In this document: one piece after another, positions 45,725 to 56,521 of the stretch
Layout: each line of letters starts with the position of its first letter
How positions within the stretch are numbered: position 1 is the first letter of the stretch
Source of the DNA: Psettodes erumei
Taxonomy: Eukaryota; Chordata; Actinopteri; Pleuronectiformes; Psettodidae
DNA length: 64,000 nucleotides
Assembly (NCBI GenBank): GCA_016785225.1
Contig: JAFBJZ010000381.1
Coordinates: forward strand, 483,501 to 547,500
Reading direction: 5' to 3'
Program-made: the position numbers and the translations under genes
Notes under the pieces: model-generated
The model's input: the letters and a program-made list of their open reading frames with translations, nothing else
The model's database searches: none
Told to the model about the DNA's origin: nothing

Positions 45725-48700
45725 ACCTGCGCAAGTTCATTAGCTTGTTTGAAGTAGTTGGCCTCCTCGACGTCGTCGTAACGGACCAGATTAGGAGAAA
45801 CCTCGGCCAGTCTGGACCGCACCTCGTCGGCTGAGTCGTAGGGCAGCGTCACGCCGGCCAGCTGCCAAACACGCAAGACATACGTTTTCTCTCACCTCAG
45901 CGTTCGCCGGCAGCGTGAGCATCTGCACGCGCTGACGTGAGTAACCCCCCCCGCTTACTTCAGACACCGCTCGGATGATCTTCCAATCCTCTCTGGCCAT
46001 TCCGGGAGCAGTGACGGCCACGCGGGTGTGTTGGCTCCGCCCTTCGGTGTTGATGTAGGTGCCGTTTTTCTCGGTGTACGCGGCGCCCGGGAGGATGATG
46101 TCTGCCATCGGTGCTCCTACGTCACCATGGTGACCTGGAGGGGTTGAAAATGGATGCTGATATCTTGTCTACTGAATGTGTGAATGCTTTGCGGCCTGTG
46201 TGTGTCTGTGCTTGTGTACCCTGATAGACGATGAGGCTTTCTTTGGGCAGGTCCGCTCTGGTGATGCAGCCGGCGTCGGCTCCCAGCAGGAACAGGACTT
46301 TGGGCGGATTCTTCCTGATGGCGTCCACACCGGCCTTGTATCCCAGATCCAACGCAGCCACCTGACTGGCCACTCTGGTAACACACACACACAAAGTATG
46401 TATTACATCACACTCAACAGAAAACATCAGTGGCTTGATATCTTTGCAGATGCGTACCTGTGCAGGACGTTGAGGACTTTCCACCCCTCCTCCACTCCAC
46501 TGCTGGCTCTGGCGTTCTGAGCGATGGTGGAGACGGTGCTCAGAATGGCGGCACCGTCTTCTCTCTGCAGAGCGCTGCTGCCCACGACCACGACCGGACG
46601 CTTGGCGGCGGAAAGCACCTGGAGACGGGTGGGGGTTTAAGTAAAAGTCCCCAGGCATTAGCCTCTGAACTGATTAGAACGCACGTGTGTGTGTGTGTGT
46701 GTGTGTCCGTTACCTGGCAGAAGGGGTGTGTGCCGTCAGCCAGCTGCTTCAGCACGGCGGGGTCCTCTCCCAGGTGGTCGTACGTGTAGCTCAGGTCTAC
46801 ATTGTGACCCACCATGGCCACGCGCAGCTCATTATGGAGCCAGCTGCAAGAGGGAAGACGGTTACACCCACAGTGGATTGAGTGAAAAATAACAAGTTTC
46901 CTTTGCTGCGAATTACGCTGGAACAATCTCATCTCTCTGTTGTACCAAGGCGTAAACGGGCGCGCGAGTTCACCTCTTGCGGATTCGGGCGTTGAACAGC
47001 GGGGCTTCGTAGCGCGGGTTCGTGCCCACGAGCAGCAGCAGGTCGCAGTCCTCGATGCCGGCGATGCGGGAGTTCAGCAGGTAGTTGGAGCGCAGGTCGG
47101 TGCTGCAGGTGGGAGGACAGGCGGGGGGGATAGTCTTTTGTCACTCGCTCCGCTTCGGCTCACGACCCCCCCCCGCCGCCACGAGAGCAAGACTTACCCG
47201 GCCCCCGCCGTGGGGAAGACCTCCTCTGAGCAGAGGTTTTCGGAGTTGAGTCTGTTGAGGAGGTCTTTTAGGGAGATCAGCGCTTCGGCGTCGGCCATCC
47301 CTCCTGCTATGGCTGCGACCTCATCGCCCTGCACGCTCTGCAGCTGCACACACACACACACACACACACAGATATGTATTTATGCATACAGGCTCAGAGG
47401 AGCTGTCACAGGCGACCTCCAGGAAAACGCACAGGAGGACACAGACAGGTTAGGTAAGGAAGCAAACACACACTTACTGCTCCAGCAACACGAGTGAGGG
47501 CGTCCTCCCAGGTGGTGGGGGTCAGCTGACCTGAATCATCCTTCACCATCGGCTGGGTCAACCTCTGCCTCTTCAGGCCATCGTATGCAAACCTGAGAAC
47601 ACGCACACGCTTCAGCTTCACGTACAAGTTATCGAGTAAGAGAGATTTCCCTTCACTCAATTCAGTCTGAAACATCTCTGTATTTTATGGCTCGTGTCTG
47701 TCTTTGTCCCACCTGGTCTTGTCAGAGATCCATTCTTCGTTGACGTCTTCATTCAGCCGGGGCATCACCCTCATCACCTCGCCTCCTCTTGTGCTCACCA
47801 AGATGTTACTGCCCACGGCGTCCAGCACGTCGATGGACTCGGTTTTCCTGCGAGAGACAAGAGAGGTCGGAAACTGAAGAAAACGGTGGGACGGAATCGG
47901 GCGCAAAAATGAACGCGCTACTTAACGAAACCACTTCAAACCGCTGTGACAGTAACTCTCCTACCTGGTCTCCCATGGTCGCGCAGTGAAGGCGTAGGGC
48001 TTGGAGGTGAGCGCTCCGACGGGACAGACGTCGATGACGTTGCCCGACATCTCCGACATAAACATCTTCTCCACGTACGTCCCGATCTGCAGGTTGTTCC
48101 CTCTTCCCGTCGTTCCCAGGTCTTCAACCCCGGCGATCTCGCTGGCAAAACTTCACATGAAAACACGCAGGAATGCACGAACATGAGGTTCAAGGATCTC
48201 CCCATATAAAACGATGCCAGCATATGCTCAGATTATCACATTTTTCCCGAATGATGCAAGTATGGATGTTCATGACGCACATACCGGACGCAGCGCGTGC
48301 ACTGGATGCAGCGGGTCATGATGGTTTTGATTAGCGGCCCGATGTTTTTGTCCTCCACCGCTCTCTTCCCTTCTGAGAAACGACTGCGGTCTGAACCGAA
48401 CTGCATGGACTGATCCTGGGAACACGACACGGAGAGCGTTAACAAGTTAGAAAAACCATAAACATTTTTTTCTCTCTCGAGTGAACTGGCCCCTTCACTT
48501 CCACAACCCGGTCCTTTAGTTACCTGCAGGTCACACTCTCCTCCCTGATCGCAGATGGGGCAGTCCAGTGGGTGATTGGCCAGCAGGAACTCCATCACTC
48601 CCTCTCTGATGACAGAAACACATGCAAATTCATCGACCTCATCGGAACAGCTGATCGCCTAAGGTGACATTTGCAAACCTTTCCAAAAGACGGAATCTTG

Positions 48701-49480
48701 TCTGAATCCGTACCTGGCTTTGCGAGTTTTCTCTGAGTTGGTGAGGATGTTCCAACCCTTCATGACGGGCATGGCGCAGGCTGCCACCGGCTGCGGGCAC
48801 GCAAGAGCACACGCGCATCAAGCAAGACACTGATGCCGCAAACGTTTAACAGCTCCTGGCAACTAAATTAATCTGCCGAGAGATGCGAACGGACGCACTC
48901 CTCAGTTACCTTTGGCGCTTTCTCAATCTCCACCAAACACATGCGGCAGTTTCCTGCCACTGACAGGCGCTCGTGGTAGCAGAACCTGGGGATCTGGATT
49001 CCCGCCTTCTCGCAGGCCTGATGGGGAGAGGAAAGAGACAGCAGCCGGCACATAAAGCCAGCGAAGCCACGCCAATCGTTCATCTTACTGGCAGCCACAT
49101 AGGTGCGAGCATCAACAATAATAATAGACTGTGGAAAACATCTGCATTAGCTTGCAGTGAAATAATCTGATTCTTACCTGCAGGACAGTTGTTCCAGGCT
49201 CCACCTCCAATGGCTTCCCATCCACAAACACTTCCACCATGTTGCTGGCAGCGCGCGCTGAAGTACGCACTGAAAGTACACATGTGTAGAAGTTACTCAA
49301 AACTGAATGCATTAAAAGATGTAAATATCGACCAAGCCCAAATACAGTAAGGAGAAAGGCTGTTGATTACCTTGACACACATACACAAACAGACAAATAT
49401 ATCTTACCTGTGTTGGAAGGAGCCAGGCTGCCCTTGGCAGCTCCGGCTAAAGCCCGGCCGACGCTCGGCAGCCGCAACAT
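45380..49480 (-). CDS. ndufs1: NADH:ubiquinone oxidoreductase 75 kDa subunit (complex I)
   Basis: Largest core subunit of the mitochondrial complex I N-module, carrying electrons through Fe-S clusters. Coding exons, 5' to 3': 49480-49408, 49269-49178, 49017-48910, 48790-48714, 48605-48524, 48415-48285, 48150-47965, 47847-47713, 47592-47478, 47343-47198, 47102-46974, 46843-46714, 46618-46458, 46374-46220, 46134-45959, 45861-45727, 45639-45567, 45471-45380; all phases agree, 731 aa (human 727). An Arg/Ala-rich N-terminus is the mitochondrial presequence. 2Fe-2S ligands C68, C79, C82, C96; HPLDCPICDQGGEC (H128, C132, C135, C141) and RCIQCTRC (C180, C183, C186) bind 4Fe-4S clusters. The rest is the molybdopterin-oxidoreductase-like domain, ending KAVTEGAAAVDEPSVC. 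Introns are short and many hold CA/TG repeats. A 5' UTR exon ends at 50340. The gene is head-to-head with unc50. Confidence 0.97.
45684..45722. repeat. ndufs1: (TG)n microsatellite
   Basis: About 19 TG units filling most of the small intron between exons 45861-45727 and 45639-45567. Confidence 0.95.
46686..46708. repeat. ndufs1: (TG)n microsatellite
   Basis: About ten TG units in the intron after exon 46843-46714. Confidence 0.9.
47345..47371. repeat. ndufs1: (CA)n repeat abutting an ndufs1 acceptor
   Basis: About 13 CA units. In the transcript this is a UG tract directly before the GCAG acceptor of exon 47343-47198. Confidence 0.9.
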
Positions 49481-49485
49481 GACGC

Positions 49486-49487
<2 letters not shown>

Positions 49488-49518
<31 letters not shown>
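49488..49518. repeat. ndufs1: (GA)n repeat forming an acceptor tract
   Basis: On the minus strand this is a (CU)n run ending in GCAG just upstream of the ndufs1 ATG exon, a near-ideal polypyrimidine tract. Confidence 0.9.
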
Positions 49519-49521
<3 letters not shown>

Positions 49522-50339
49522 AAAACACACAACATGTGAGCCAACCTTACTCAGATACGTCATGTACACAGCAAAGAGCTCATCCAAGTCCCAACAGGAG
49601 CCATTAGAATACATTAACTAAGTCATTGTCTTAACTACCATTTCCAACTGTTTCCAGGTGTCTTATTTTGATAGGTCCAATACCCAAAGCTATTCTGTTA
49701 CTGCCATAGAAAACGAGAAAAACCTGCTATAATTCACGTTAAATGACTTGGATTTGACAGCTGACAGCAGATACCAACGTATTCAATGTTTTCACAACAC
49801 TTGCATTTAACTTTCTGTTTCATATACTGGACCGGACAACCTCAAAAATGTCAACAAAGTAAAAAGTAAAGAGATCATCACATTGGGTCGAAAGGCGTCT
49901 GTGAAGGTCCAGATGATAACACGAAACCCAGCGACACCGTACATAACGGGTGTCACGGCAGCTAGTGCTACTTAGCTTCCTAGCTGACACTGTCAACAAT
50001 AACAGGTGTTATCGTCACGTAACGTTTCAAGGAGAAAATGCACAGAAGGCTTCGGCGGATTTTATAAAACTACTGAGATGATAGTACGAATTCTTACAGT
50101 CTTTAGGGCAAAGTGGACAAGAGAGGGGGCGAAAAGTAGCATGGACCTTCCAATGAGGAGTCCTGCTTGGAGGCTAACGGCGTTAGCTCAGGGAACTACT
50201 CAAGGACACAGCCATAGCAGCGTTGTAAAGGGATAGCTCAGGGTAACAGGGTCAAACGTGACATTTTCATCTCTTCTTACAGCTAAATGACATCTATGTA
50301 TAAACGAATGTAAGTGCATAATGTGGATCTAATTCTTAC
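49519..50339 (-). other. ndufs1: ndufs1 first intron (5' UTR)
   Basis: Between the non-coding exon whose GTAAG donor lies at 50339-50335 and the ATG exon. Nothing else was recognised. Confidence 0.6.
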
Positions 50340-50909
50340 CTTTCGCTATTTGGCCTTCTTGACCAGAACAGCGGTGATCTGAGTTTTTTCTACCAGTCAA
50401 CTTGCTCCGGAGCTGTTAGCGGAAATAGCGTATGGCCTATTTCCGTTTGAAATTCGAGCCCAGATTTCAGAGTAAAGGGAACACCGTCACCTTTGTCAAC
50501 ATTGTCTTTCTTTGTTTTACTTCAGCTGTTTCTTTTATTGTTTACTGAAAGAAAAAATGTACACTAAATGTAGAAAGATTCCCACTGTATATTACTGTGA
50601 ATAAAATGCCAAACGTGATATTTTGCTGCAGGAAATGCAAATGTTTCAATGCATCTCTAATGTGCCTGTTACCTCACGATTTATTCCAACCCATGAAAAG
50701 CTATATTTTAAAAAAAAAAAGAAAATTAAAGTGACACAATTTTTGGTTGCTGATATCCAGCTTGGTTGTCACCTTTGCCTTCATATCCCATGATGAACCT
50801 GGTGTTTACCGGAAGTAGCTACGTGTTCCTTTTCGCGACAGTTCAGGAAGCGTCTATAAACAGTTCCAGAAACGGTGCTTTCTCCTGTGAAGGAGTTCAG
50901 CAGAAACAG
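50340..50909. promoter_or_regulatory. Shared ndufs1/unc50 promoter region
   Basis: Contains the ndufs1 5' UTR exon (minus, ending at donor 50340|50339) and a plausible unc50 5' UTR exon (plus, ending 50909 before GTAAAT), with about 400 bp between them. The divergent arrangement implies a bidirectional promoter. No TATA box was seen. Exact start sites are inferred. Confidence 0.55.
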
Positions 50910-51660
50910 GTAAATGTTCTCCAGAATAAACAAGTGCCATTTTTAATCTGCTTACAAACAGTCACCGCTGCGTTTGTGTCAATTCTATTACAAATAAGAC
51001 TGATCAGGCCTTCTCATCTTATTAAACTAGTTAGCCACGAGCTAAATGTTAGTTAGCCACAGCGTCTACTAACTCAAATAAACAGAATACATCAATGTTT
51101 GTCGGGGATAAACTAATATTGATCAGTCGGTGACCTATGTTACTGCTTTATTTATACATGATTTTGCATAATTTTGAGGTTTTTAGTGTAGCTTGTTGCA
51201 CCCTCAGTTTCTGTGTTGTCATTCTTTTGTAAGACTTAACAATGAGAGCATATGACAGGGCAGATGTATCATCAATTCAAAAGGGTATATCATAAATGTA
51301 GGTGATGTGAACGCCGTCTCCTGTGGTAAATATGTTATAACTAAGCTATAGTGCTGTTTTGACGTTAGCAGGACAGGAATAGTACAGTTAAGCAATTCAA
51401 AAACATTATGTCTGCATGTCATTGCATCAGATAAGTTATTCTTAAGGGCTTAAGTATACTTAAGTATAGCCCATATACAGTGTGTTCTTATTCAATCTTA
51501 GTATGTGTGAATGCAAGAACAATCTGACACCAATAACCTTGGATAAGAACACACCAATGAGGGGAAATTATTGTTTTGCTGTCCTGATTGATATTTCTAC
51601 TTTTTTCCCTCCTGCTTCACCCTCCATCCTTCCCCTATGTGCACTTAATCAAATTTTCAG
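50910..51660 (+). other. unc50: unc50 first intron (5' UTR)
   Basis: AT-rich intron from donor 50910 to acceptor ttttcag at 51660. No other feature was recognised. Confidence 0.55.
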
Positions 51661-51664
51661 CACC

Positions 51665-53214
51665 ATGTTGCCGACCACCAGCAACGGCGCCCTTGGTTCC
51701 CGGGACGCTGCGCGCCACACAGCGGGCGCCAAACGCTACAAGTACCTGCGGCGGCTGCTGCATTTCAGACAGATGGACTTTGAATTTGCCCTGTGGCAGA
51801 TGCTGTACTTGTTCACGTCACCTCAGAGGGTCTACCGCAACTTTCACTACAGGAAACAGACCAAGGACCAGTGGGCCAGGGACGATCCTGCTTTCCTGGT
51901 CCTGCTCAGCATCTGGTTGTGTGGTGAGTTTGCACTCATCTCGCAGCATCAGTAAAACACTTTTGTCAAGTCTTGACAATATTTGTCGATTCATTTCCAC
52001 ACACTGCTCTCCCTGTTTGGTTAGGGTTAAACAAACACTGGTGCATTGTGGTTTATACAAATTGATCTTAAATATGCCAGTTCAATCCTGATGTTGACTC
52101 AACACAGAAATAACCACAATACACTCCCTGTATTCATCTGCAGTGTCAACAATAGGCTTTGGTCTGGTGCTGGACATGGGTGTGGTGGAGACTCTGAAGC
52201 TGCTGCTGTGGGTGGTCTTTGTAGACTGTATTGGAGTCGGTCTGCTCATATCGACACTCATGTGGTGAGTAACAAGTTTGTCTCACTGACTGCGTGAGAT
52301 GAAATCACTCGGAGGTACTGACATTTTCCCCCGGTGAGGTCGTCACAGCTCATGTAAAAAATGGTCGTTTTTGGTCTTTTTGTCTTTTCCAGGGTTATCA
52401 GCAACAAGTACCTGCTAAAACACCCCAGCAAGAATTTCGACGTTGAATGGGGCTACGCATTCGATGTCCACCTCAATGCTTTCTACCCGCTTCTCGTCAT
52501 CCTGCATTTTCTGCAGCTCTTCTTCATCAACCGTGAGTAGATTGTGCCTCAGGTTTTTGGGCGTGATGGAATTTGGATTGACAACAATCCATTAAGGCTT
52601 AATTGAGGGAATAAAAAAATGTTCTGGCCAAAAGACAAAGACGAAAAGTAAATCAACATCGGGTGGAAAAATGAAACCCTGTTTGGATTTGAATTAGTTT
52701 AACCACAGTTTCTTACAGTTTGTTGTTTGTGTATTTCAGACATCGTGGTGATAAGCTCCAACTGGTTTGTGGGATACTTTGTCGGAAACACTTTGTGGCT
52801 GATTGCCATTGGTTATTATCTCTACATCACCTTCTTAGGGTACAATGGTAAGCTCCATTCACCTTTTAATACACTGAGTTAAAGGACTTAAAGGAAAAAA
52901 TTAACATATTGGCATTTTGGAGTTGTTATTACCATGTAGCGGTGTAGCAGGAGGTCGCCAGTAAGCACATGCTGTTTGCCATGAGGAAATTCTCAGCAGT
53001 TTATATTTCAGTGTGACTTCATAAATCTGTAATGTTGTCTTCTGTCTGTAAACCACCCTCCTGCGTTGCCCTCACAGCTCTCCCCTTCCTGAAGAACACG
53101 GTGGTGCTGCTCTACCCCTTCGCCCTGCTCGTCCTCATCTACGTCCTGTCCGTCTCCCTGGGCTGGAACTTAACTGCCGGTCTCTGCTCATTTTACAAGT
53201 ACAGAGTCAAGTAG
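51665..53214 (+). CDS. unc50: UNC50 homolog, multipass Golgi/inner nuclear membrane protein
   Basis: Conserved multipass membrane protein. The worm homologue is needed for assembly and trafficking of nicotinic receptors, and the yeast homologue (Gmh1) interacts with Arf exchange factors. Coding exons: 51665-51923, 52144-52264, 52393-52532, 52740-52847, 53078-53214; phases agree and give 254 aa (human about 259). The soluble N-terminus contains RYKYLRRLLHFRQMDFEFAL. About five hydrophobic segments follow: FLVLLSIWLCVSTIGFGLVL, LLLWVVFVDCIGVGLLISTL, AFYPLLVILHFLQLFFI, FVGNTLWLIAIGYYLYITFL and VVLLYPFALLVLIYVLSVSL. The start lies four bases after a splice acceptor, with a CACC context. An upstream open frame in the first exon is out of frame with it. 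Transcription is divergent from ndufs1. Confidence 0.96.
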
Positions 53215-53728
53215 AAGCAGCGTGTTTATTTGTTTTGTTTTTTTACCCTGAGACTCACAGAACTCACACCTTGGTGGCATTGAATCCGCTTCCAGCTGCT
53301 GCCAGTCATCACCTGGCTGAGATGGGACTCGGTCTCCGGTTGACTCTCTGTTAACCGGGACCTCTGGGTTGATTGACATTTGCTCGGCTCTCATGATTTT
53401 CTGCGTGGTTCTTGTGTTGAGCTGGAGCTCCAACATCAATCAACAGTGACGTGTCAGGACTTGGAGCAGAAACGAGAGGGGAAACGAGATGCGGCTTTTA
53501 TTGTCATTCTTTTTGTATGATTTGTAAATAGAACTCTCGCAGGTTGTAATATATACACAGAGGATTGTTTCTGAAGAGGGTAACTTTGCTTTGAGTTTTC
53601 ATTTAAGAAAAAAATTAGAAATGAAATCCTGCTTATTGAAGAGAAGAAAGGTAAGTGGTGGAATGTGGAATGCAAACTTTTTCCCTCCTTTTCTTTTTTC
53701 TTATAAGTGTACATTCCAAAGCACTTTC

Positions 53729-53734
53729 AATAAA
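53729..53734 (+). terminator. unc50: Poly(A) signal of unc50
   Basis: AATAAA about 515 bp after the unc50 stop, preceded by T-rich sequence. Confidence 0.65.
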
Positions 53735-53739
53735 AGGTT

Positions 53740-54640
53740 TTATAAACTTAAGTTGCTGTGGTTTTCATTTCTGTCAGAATAAATCATGCTTCCCTGTTGC
53801 TGACCCAGTTAGAGCTTTGCAGGAACGCGCTCACATCTCACAGTGGCGCTATTGTCCCTGTAACGGGACACTATTCCTTCATCGTGCTGGAATATGAAAG
53901 GATATATTGGTAATATTTGTGGTTTATGTAATCCCCCATTGGGCCTTTTAGATGTAACACTGATGGTTATAACCCCTGCAGTAAAAATTCACTGAACGCT
54001 GTTGTCACGCAGAGAAATTCATTTCATTCCGCGTTTTGCACGTGAACGCTCATGAAAAGCAGAGAGGAAATTTATGTGTGCTGGAGAAAAGCCTGGGAAA
54101 CGTGTCTGTGTGAAAGCTGACACTCTTTGCCCACTATTATTCCTCATGAGTATCAGGTTTCTTATGGATCTGATAGATGATCTGGTTTAATACAACCGAA
54201 ATCCGAAAGATTTACACTTCTGATAGTGGAAGCGTCTCCATGTCTGATATAGTTCTTGATCAGTGCTGGGACAAATTGAATTAAAGGTGTGTACCACACC
54301 TCTGGCTGAACCCTTCATTATTGCTGAGACGATTTCCGCTCCAGCAAATCATCTTGAGGGTTTTCACACAGGTGCCTGCTCTCTCTAATGAAGGGAACGT
54401 GAATCAACACGTTCGGGTAAATTGCACTTAAAAAAATGTCATGTGGCTTCGACATGTTGTGACTGATTGCTGTTAATGTGCACGGTATCTTTTCTGCACA
54501 CGCTTCCCAGCCACTTTCACCATCTGCAGTGCCTCCCTCATCCCGTTACACACCTTTCCTCTTCTCTTGATATGACTGTAAGCCAGTTTCCCACCGTAAC
54601 TTGAAGATTCATTTGTGTTGGACCGCAAAGTATTTGTGCA
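53740..54640. other. Intergenic region
   Basis: Between unc50 and the first nucleoside hydrolase gene. The part at 54050-54240 resembles 57140-57400 in the first intron of that gene. Nothing coding was recognised. Confidence 0.5.
54050..54240. repeat. Duplicated non-coding block, copy 1
   Basis: Shares ordered segments with 57140-57400: ggagaaaagcctgg, gaaagctga, attattcct-atga-tatcagg and tga-agtgga-gc-tc, in the same orientation. It is diverged but co-linear. Confidence 0.6.
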
Positions 54641-54649
54641 ATGATTTGT

Positions 54650-54940
54650 ATCAGGAGGGAGTGGTCTTTATTGAGCCAAAAGTTCAAGCAGGAGTAGTCA
54701 GTCCAAAAAGTGGTAAACAACACAGGCAAGGAGCAGGCAACAAATTCCAATAACCAGGTGTTGAGGCAATATCAAAAACCATAAGGCAATGCATAAGTGG
54801 AACATAGAGAGCAAAGCACACACTGTGGGTTAATTTTTATACAACAATCTGGCACAGAGCAAAGTGGAGAAGCAGTACATCAGGTTAAGGAACAGCAGGG
54901 GCAGGTAAACAGCGGGGACCGCAACAGGCTGAAAAGGATC
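54650..54940. mobile_element. Degenerate interspersed repeat in hydrolase 3' UTR
   Basis: The string of segments tttattgagcc, caggcaaggagcaggcaaca, ccaataaccaggt, gaggcaatatcaaaaacc, caatctggcacagagcaaag and ggaacagcaggggcaggt has the order of a repeat I recognise from many teleost genomes. Class and ends are uncertain. Confidence 0.45.
54667..54672 (-). terminator. Poly(A) signal, hydrolase gene 1
   Basis: Minus-strand AATAAA about 295 bp after the stop at 54967. It falls inside the repeat-like segment at 54650-54940. Confidence 0.5.
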
Positions 54941-54966
54941 TTATCTCAGCTTGTTGCACTGTCTTT

Positions 54967-56521
54967 CTACTTCAGTGAATTCATGAACATTTGCTTGAAC
55001 CTCTCCAAGTCGACCGTCTTCATGACGAAAGCCTTGTGCTCCTTGTTCAACAGCTCCATGTAGTCCAGCACCATCATGCCTCGGGTGTAGGTCCCCTGCA
55101 GCTCCACTGACACTGCAACCTGGTGGAAGGAACACAAGCTGAAATCCTCTGTGTAAAAAGAGAGAAAAAAAAGCAGCGGCCGGTCACTCACCTCTTCACT
55201 CTCTATTATGAAGGTGTCATCGATGGCTGCAGCCATGGCGTAGGTGTCGCAGGAGTTGAACCCCTTTCCTTCAGTGACCTCCTTTTGATATTCTGCTGAC
55301 TGAGCTTTCTGCAGAGACAGTGGAGGCATCATGCTCAGCTTAATCAACCAACTCTTTTAAAAAAAAAATATCAGATCATTTCATAAGTGCATGACATTGC
55401 AGGATGTGTTTTAAAGGTCAACCTTCATTGAGAGGCTGGAGATCGCTTTCATAAAGGCCGCCTTCTCTGTGCCTTGGGACAGCAACTGTTCACAGAAAGA
55501 CTGACACACGAAAACAGCAAATAGAGCTTGAAGTAAGTTTATGAGCGAAACATAGATTGGACTTTACATCGCACTGATGAAAACAATCCTCAAATCGCTC
55601 TTGTCCAGCCTCACCCACGGCAGGCTGCTCCTGCAGCTGAACTCCCAGGGAGCGATGTAGGTGGGGCAGGCGTAGCGGTCCAGAACGATGAAGGCGGCCT
55701 CTGGGTCGGCCACAAAGTTAAACTCCCCGCACACTGTGGTGTTACCCCTGGCTGCGCACGAGCAAGTTCACAAATGGAAATCACAGGAGAGAAAGGTAAA
55801 AGGCTACGTGTAAAAATGTTCGGAAGCGAACATACAGTCAGTGTTTCCTCCCATGATGTAGAGAGCCTTCAGTTTCTTGGGGAAGGAAGGGTCCAGTTGG
55901 ACTGCAACAGCCAGGTTAGTGAGGGGGGCTGTGGCAACCAGACTCACCTGCACACAGAACCATCCTGATCAGTGGCTTAAAGTACTGAATATTGTAGGTT
56001 ACAGCTTCTCAAAAGATTGGATTGGCTAATCACTTGGAAAAAAAACTGCACGATTTCAAGTTTTGGTGTTTGTCTCACCTCCCCAGGGTTTTGATTCACC
56101 ATTTTGACCATGGCAGGCACACCTTTTTTCTTCTGCAGCAGCTCCAGGCCTGGGGCGTCCGGATCTGGGACGTCGCCAAGGCCGTCCTGCCCGTGGTAAT
56201 CTCCAGCGTGGCGTTTACGGGTAAGCAGGGGCCCCGAGCATCCGCGGTACACTGGGATCTGCATGATATGGTCGGTTAAGACACCTAGTCTGAGGGTCAA
56301 TTTAAAAAAAATAGTTTAAAAAACAACTGCAACAAACTTACATCTAGCCTGTTGCAGACTTTCAGGACACGCAGCGTGTTCTTGAGCACGTTCTCCAGGG
56401 GTGTGTTGCCAAAGCAGCAGGTGATGCCCAAAATCTCTACATTGGGGTCTGCGAGGGCCACCATGATGGCCTGAGCATCGTCCACCCCTGTGTCCGCGTC
56501 TATGATCAGCTTCTTCTTCAT
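54967..56521 (-). CDS. Inosine-uridine preferring nucleoside hydrolase-like protein, copy 1
   Basis: Ca2+-dependent N-ribohydrolase family that cleaves the glycosidic bond of nucleosides. To my knowledge mammals lack the enzyme; fish keep it. Coding exons, 5' to 3': 56521-56342, 56258-56079, 55947-55836, 55751-55615, 55500-55423, 55308-55192, 55119-54967 (stop 54969-54967); phases agree, 318 aa, normal for the family. The N-terminal Ca-binding signature is IIDADTGVDDAQA (D8, D10, D14, D15). Other marks are GITCCFGNTPLENVLKN, PLTNLAVAVQLDPSF, GGNTDSRGNTTVCGEFNF (VADPEAA follows) and the C-terminal GFNSCDTYAMAAAIDD, where the second Ca-ligating Asp is expected. A 5' UTR exon probably lies at 57693 to about 57760, behind the TATA-like box at 57781. 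The gene is in tandem with copy 2 at 58574-60648, with identical exon lengths. The physiological substrate is unknown. Confidence 0.9.

Noticed and set aside
45562..45876. Frame containing a histidine/threonine repeat between ndufs1 exons
   Set aside because: The repeat is an in-frame translation of the intronic CA microsatellite. Splice sites and homology remove it.
50766..51056. Upstream coding frame at the unc50 first exon
   Set aside because: It is out of frame with the UNC50 start after splicing and has no homologue. At most it is an upstream open reading frame.
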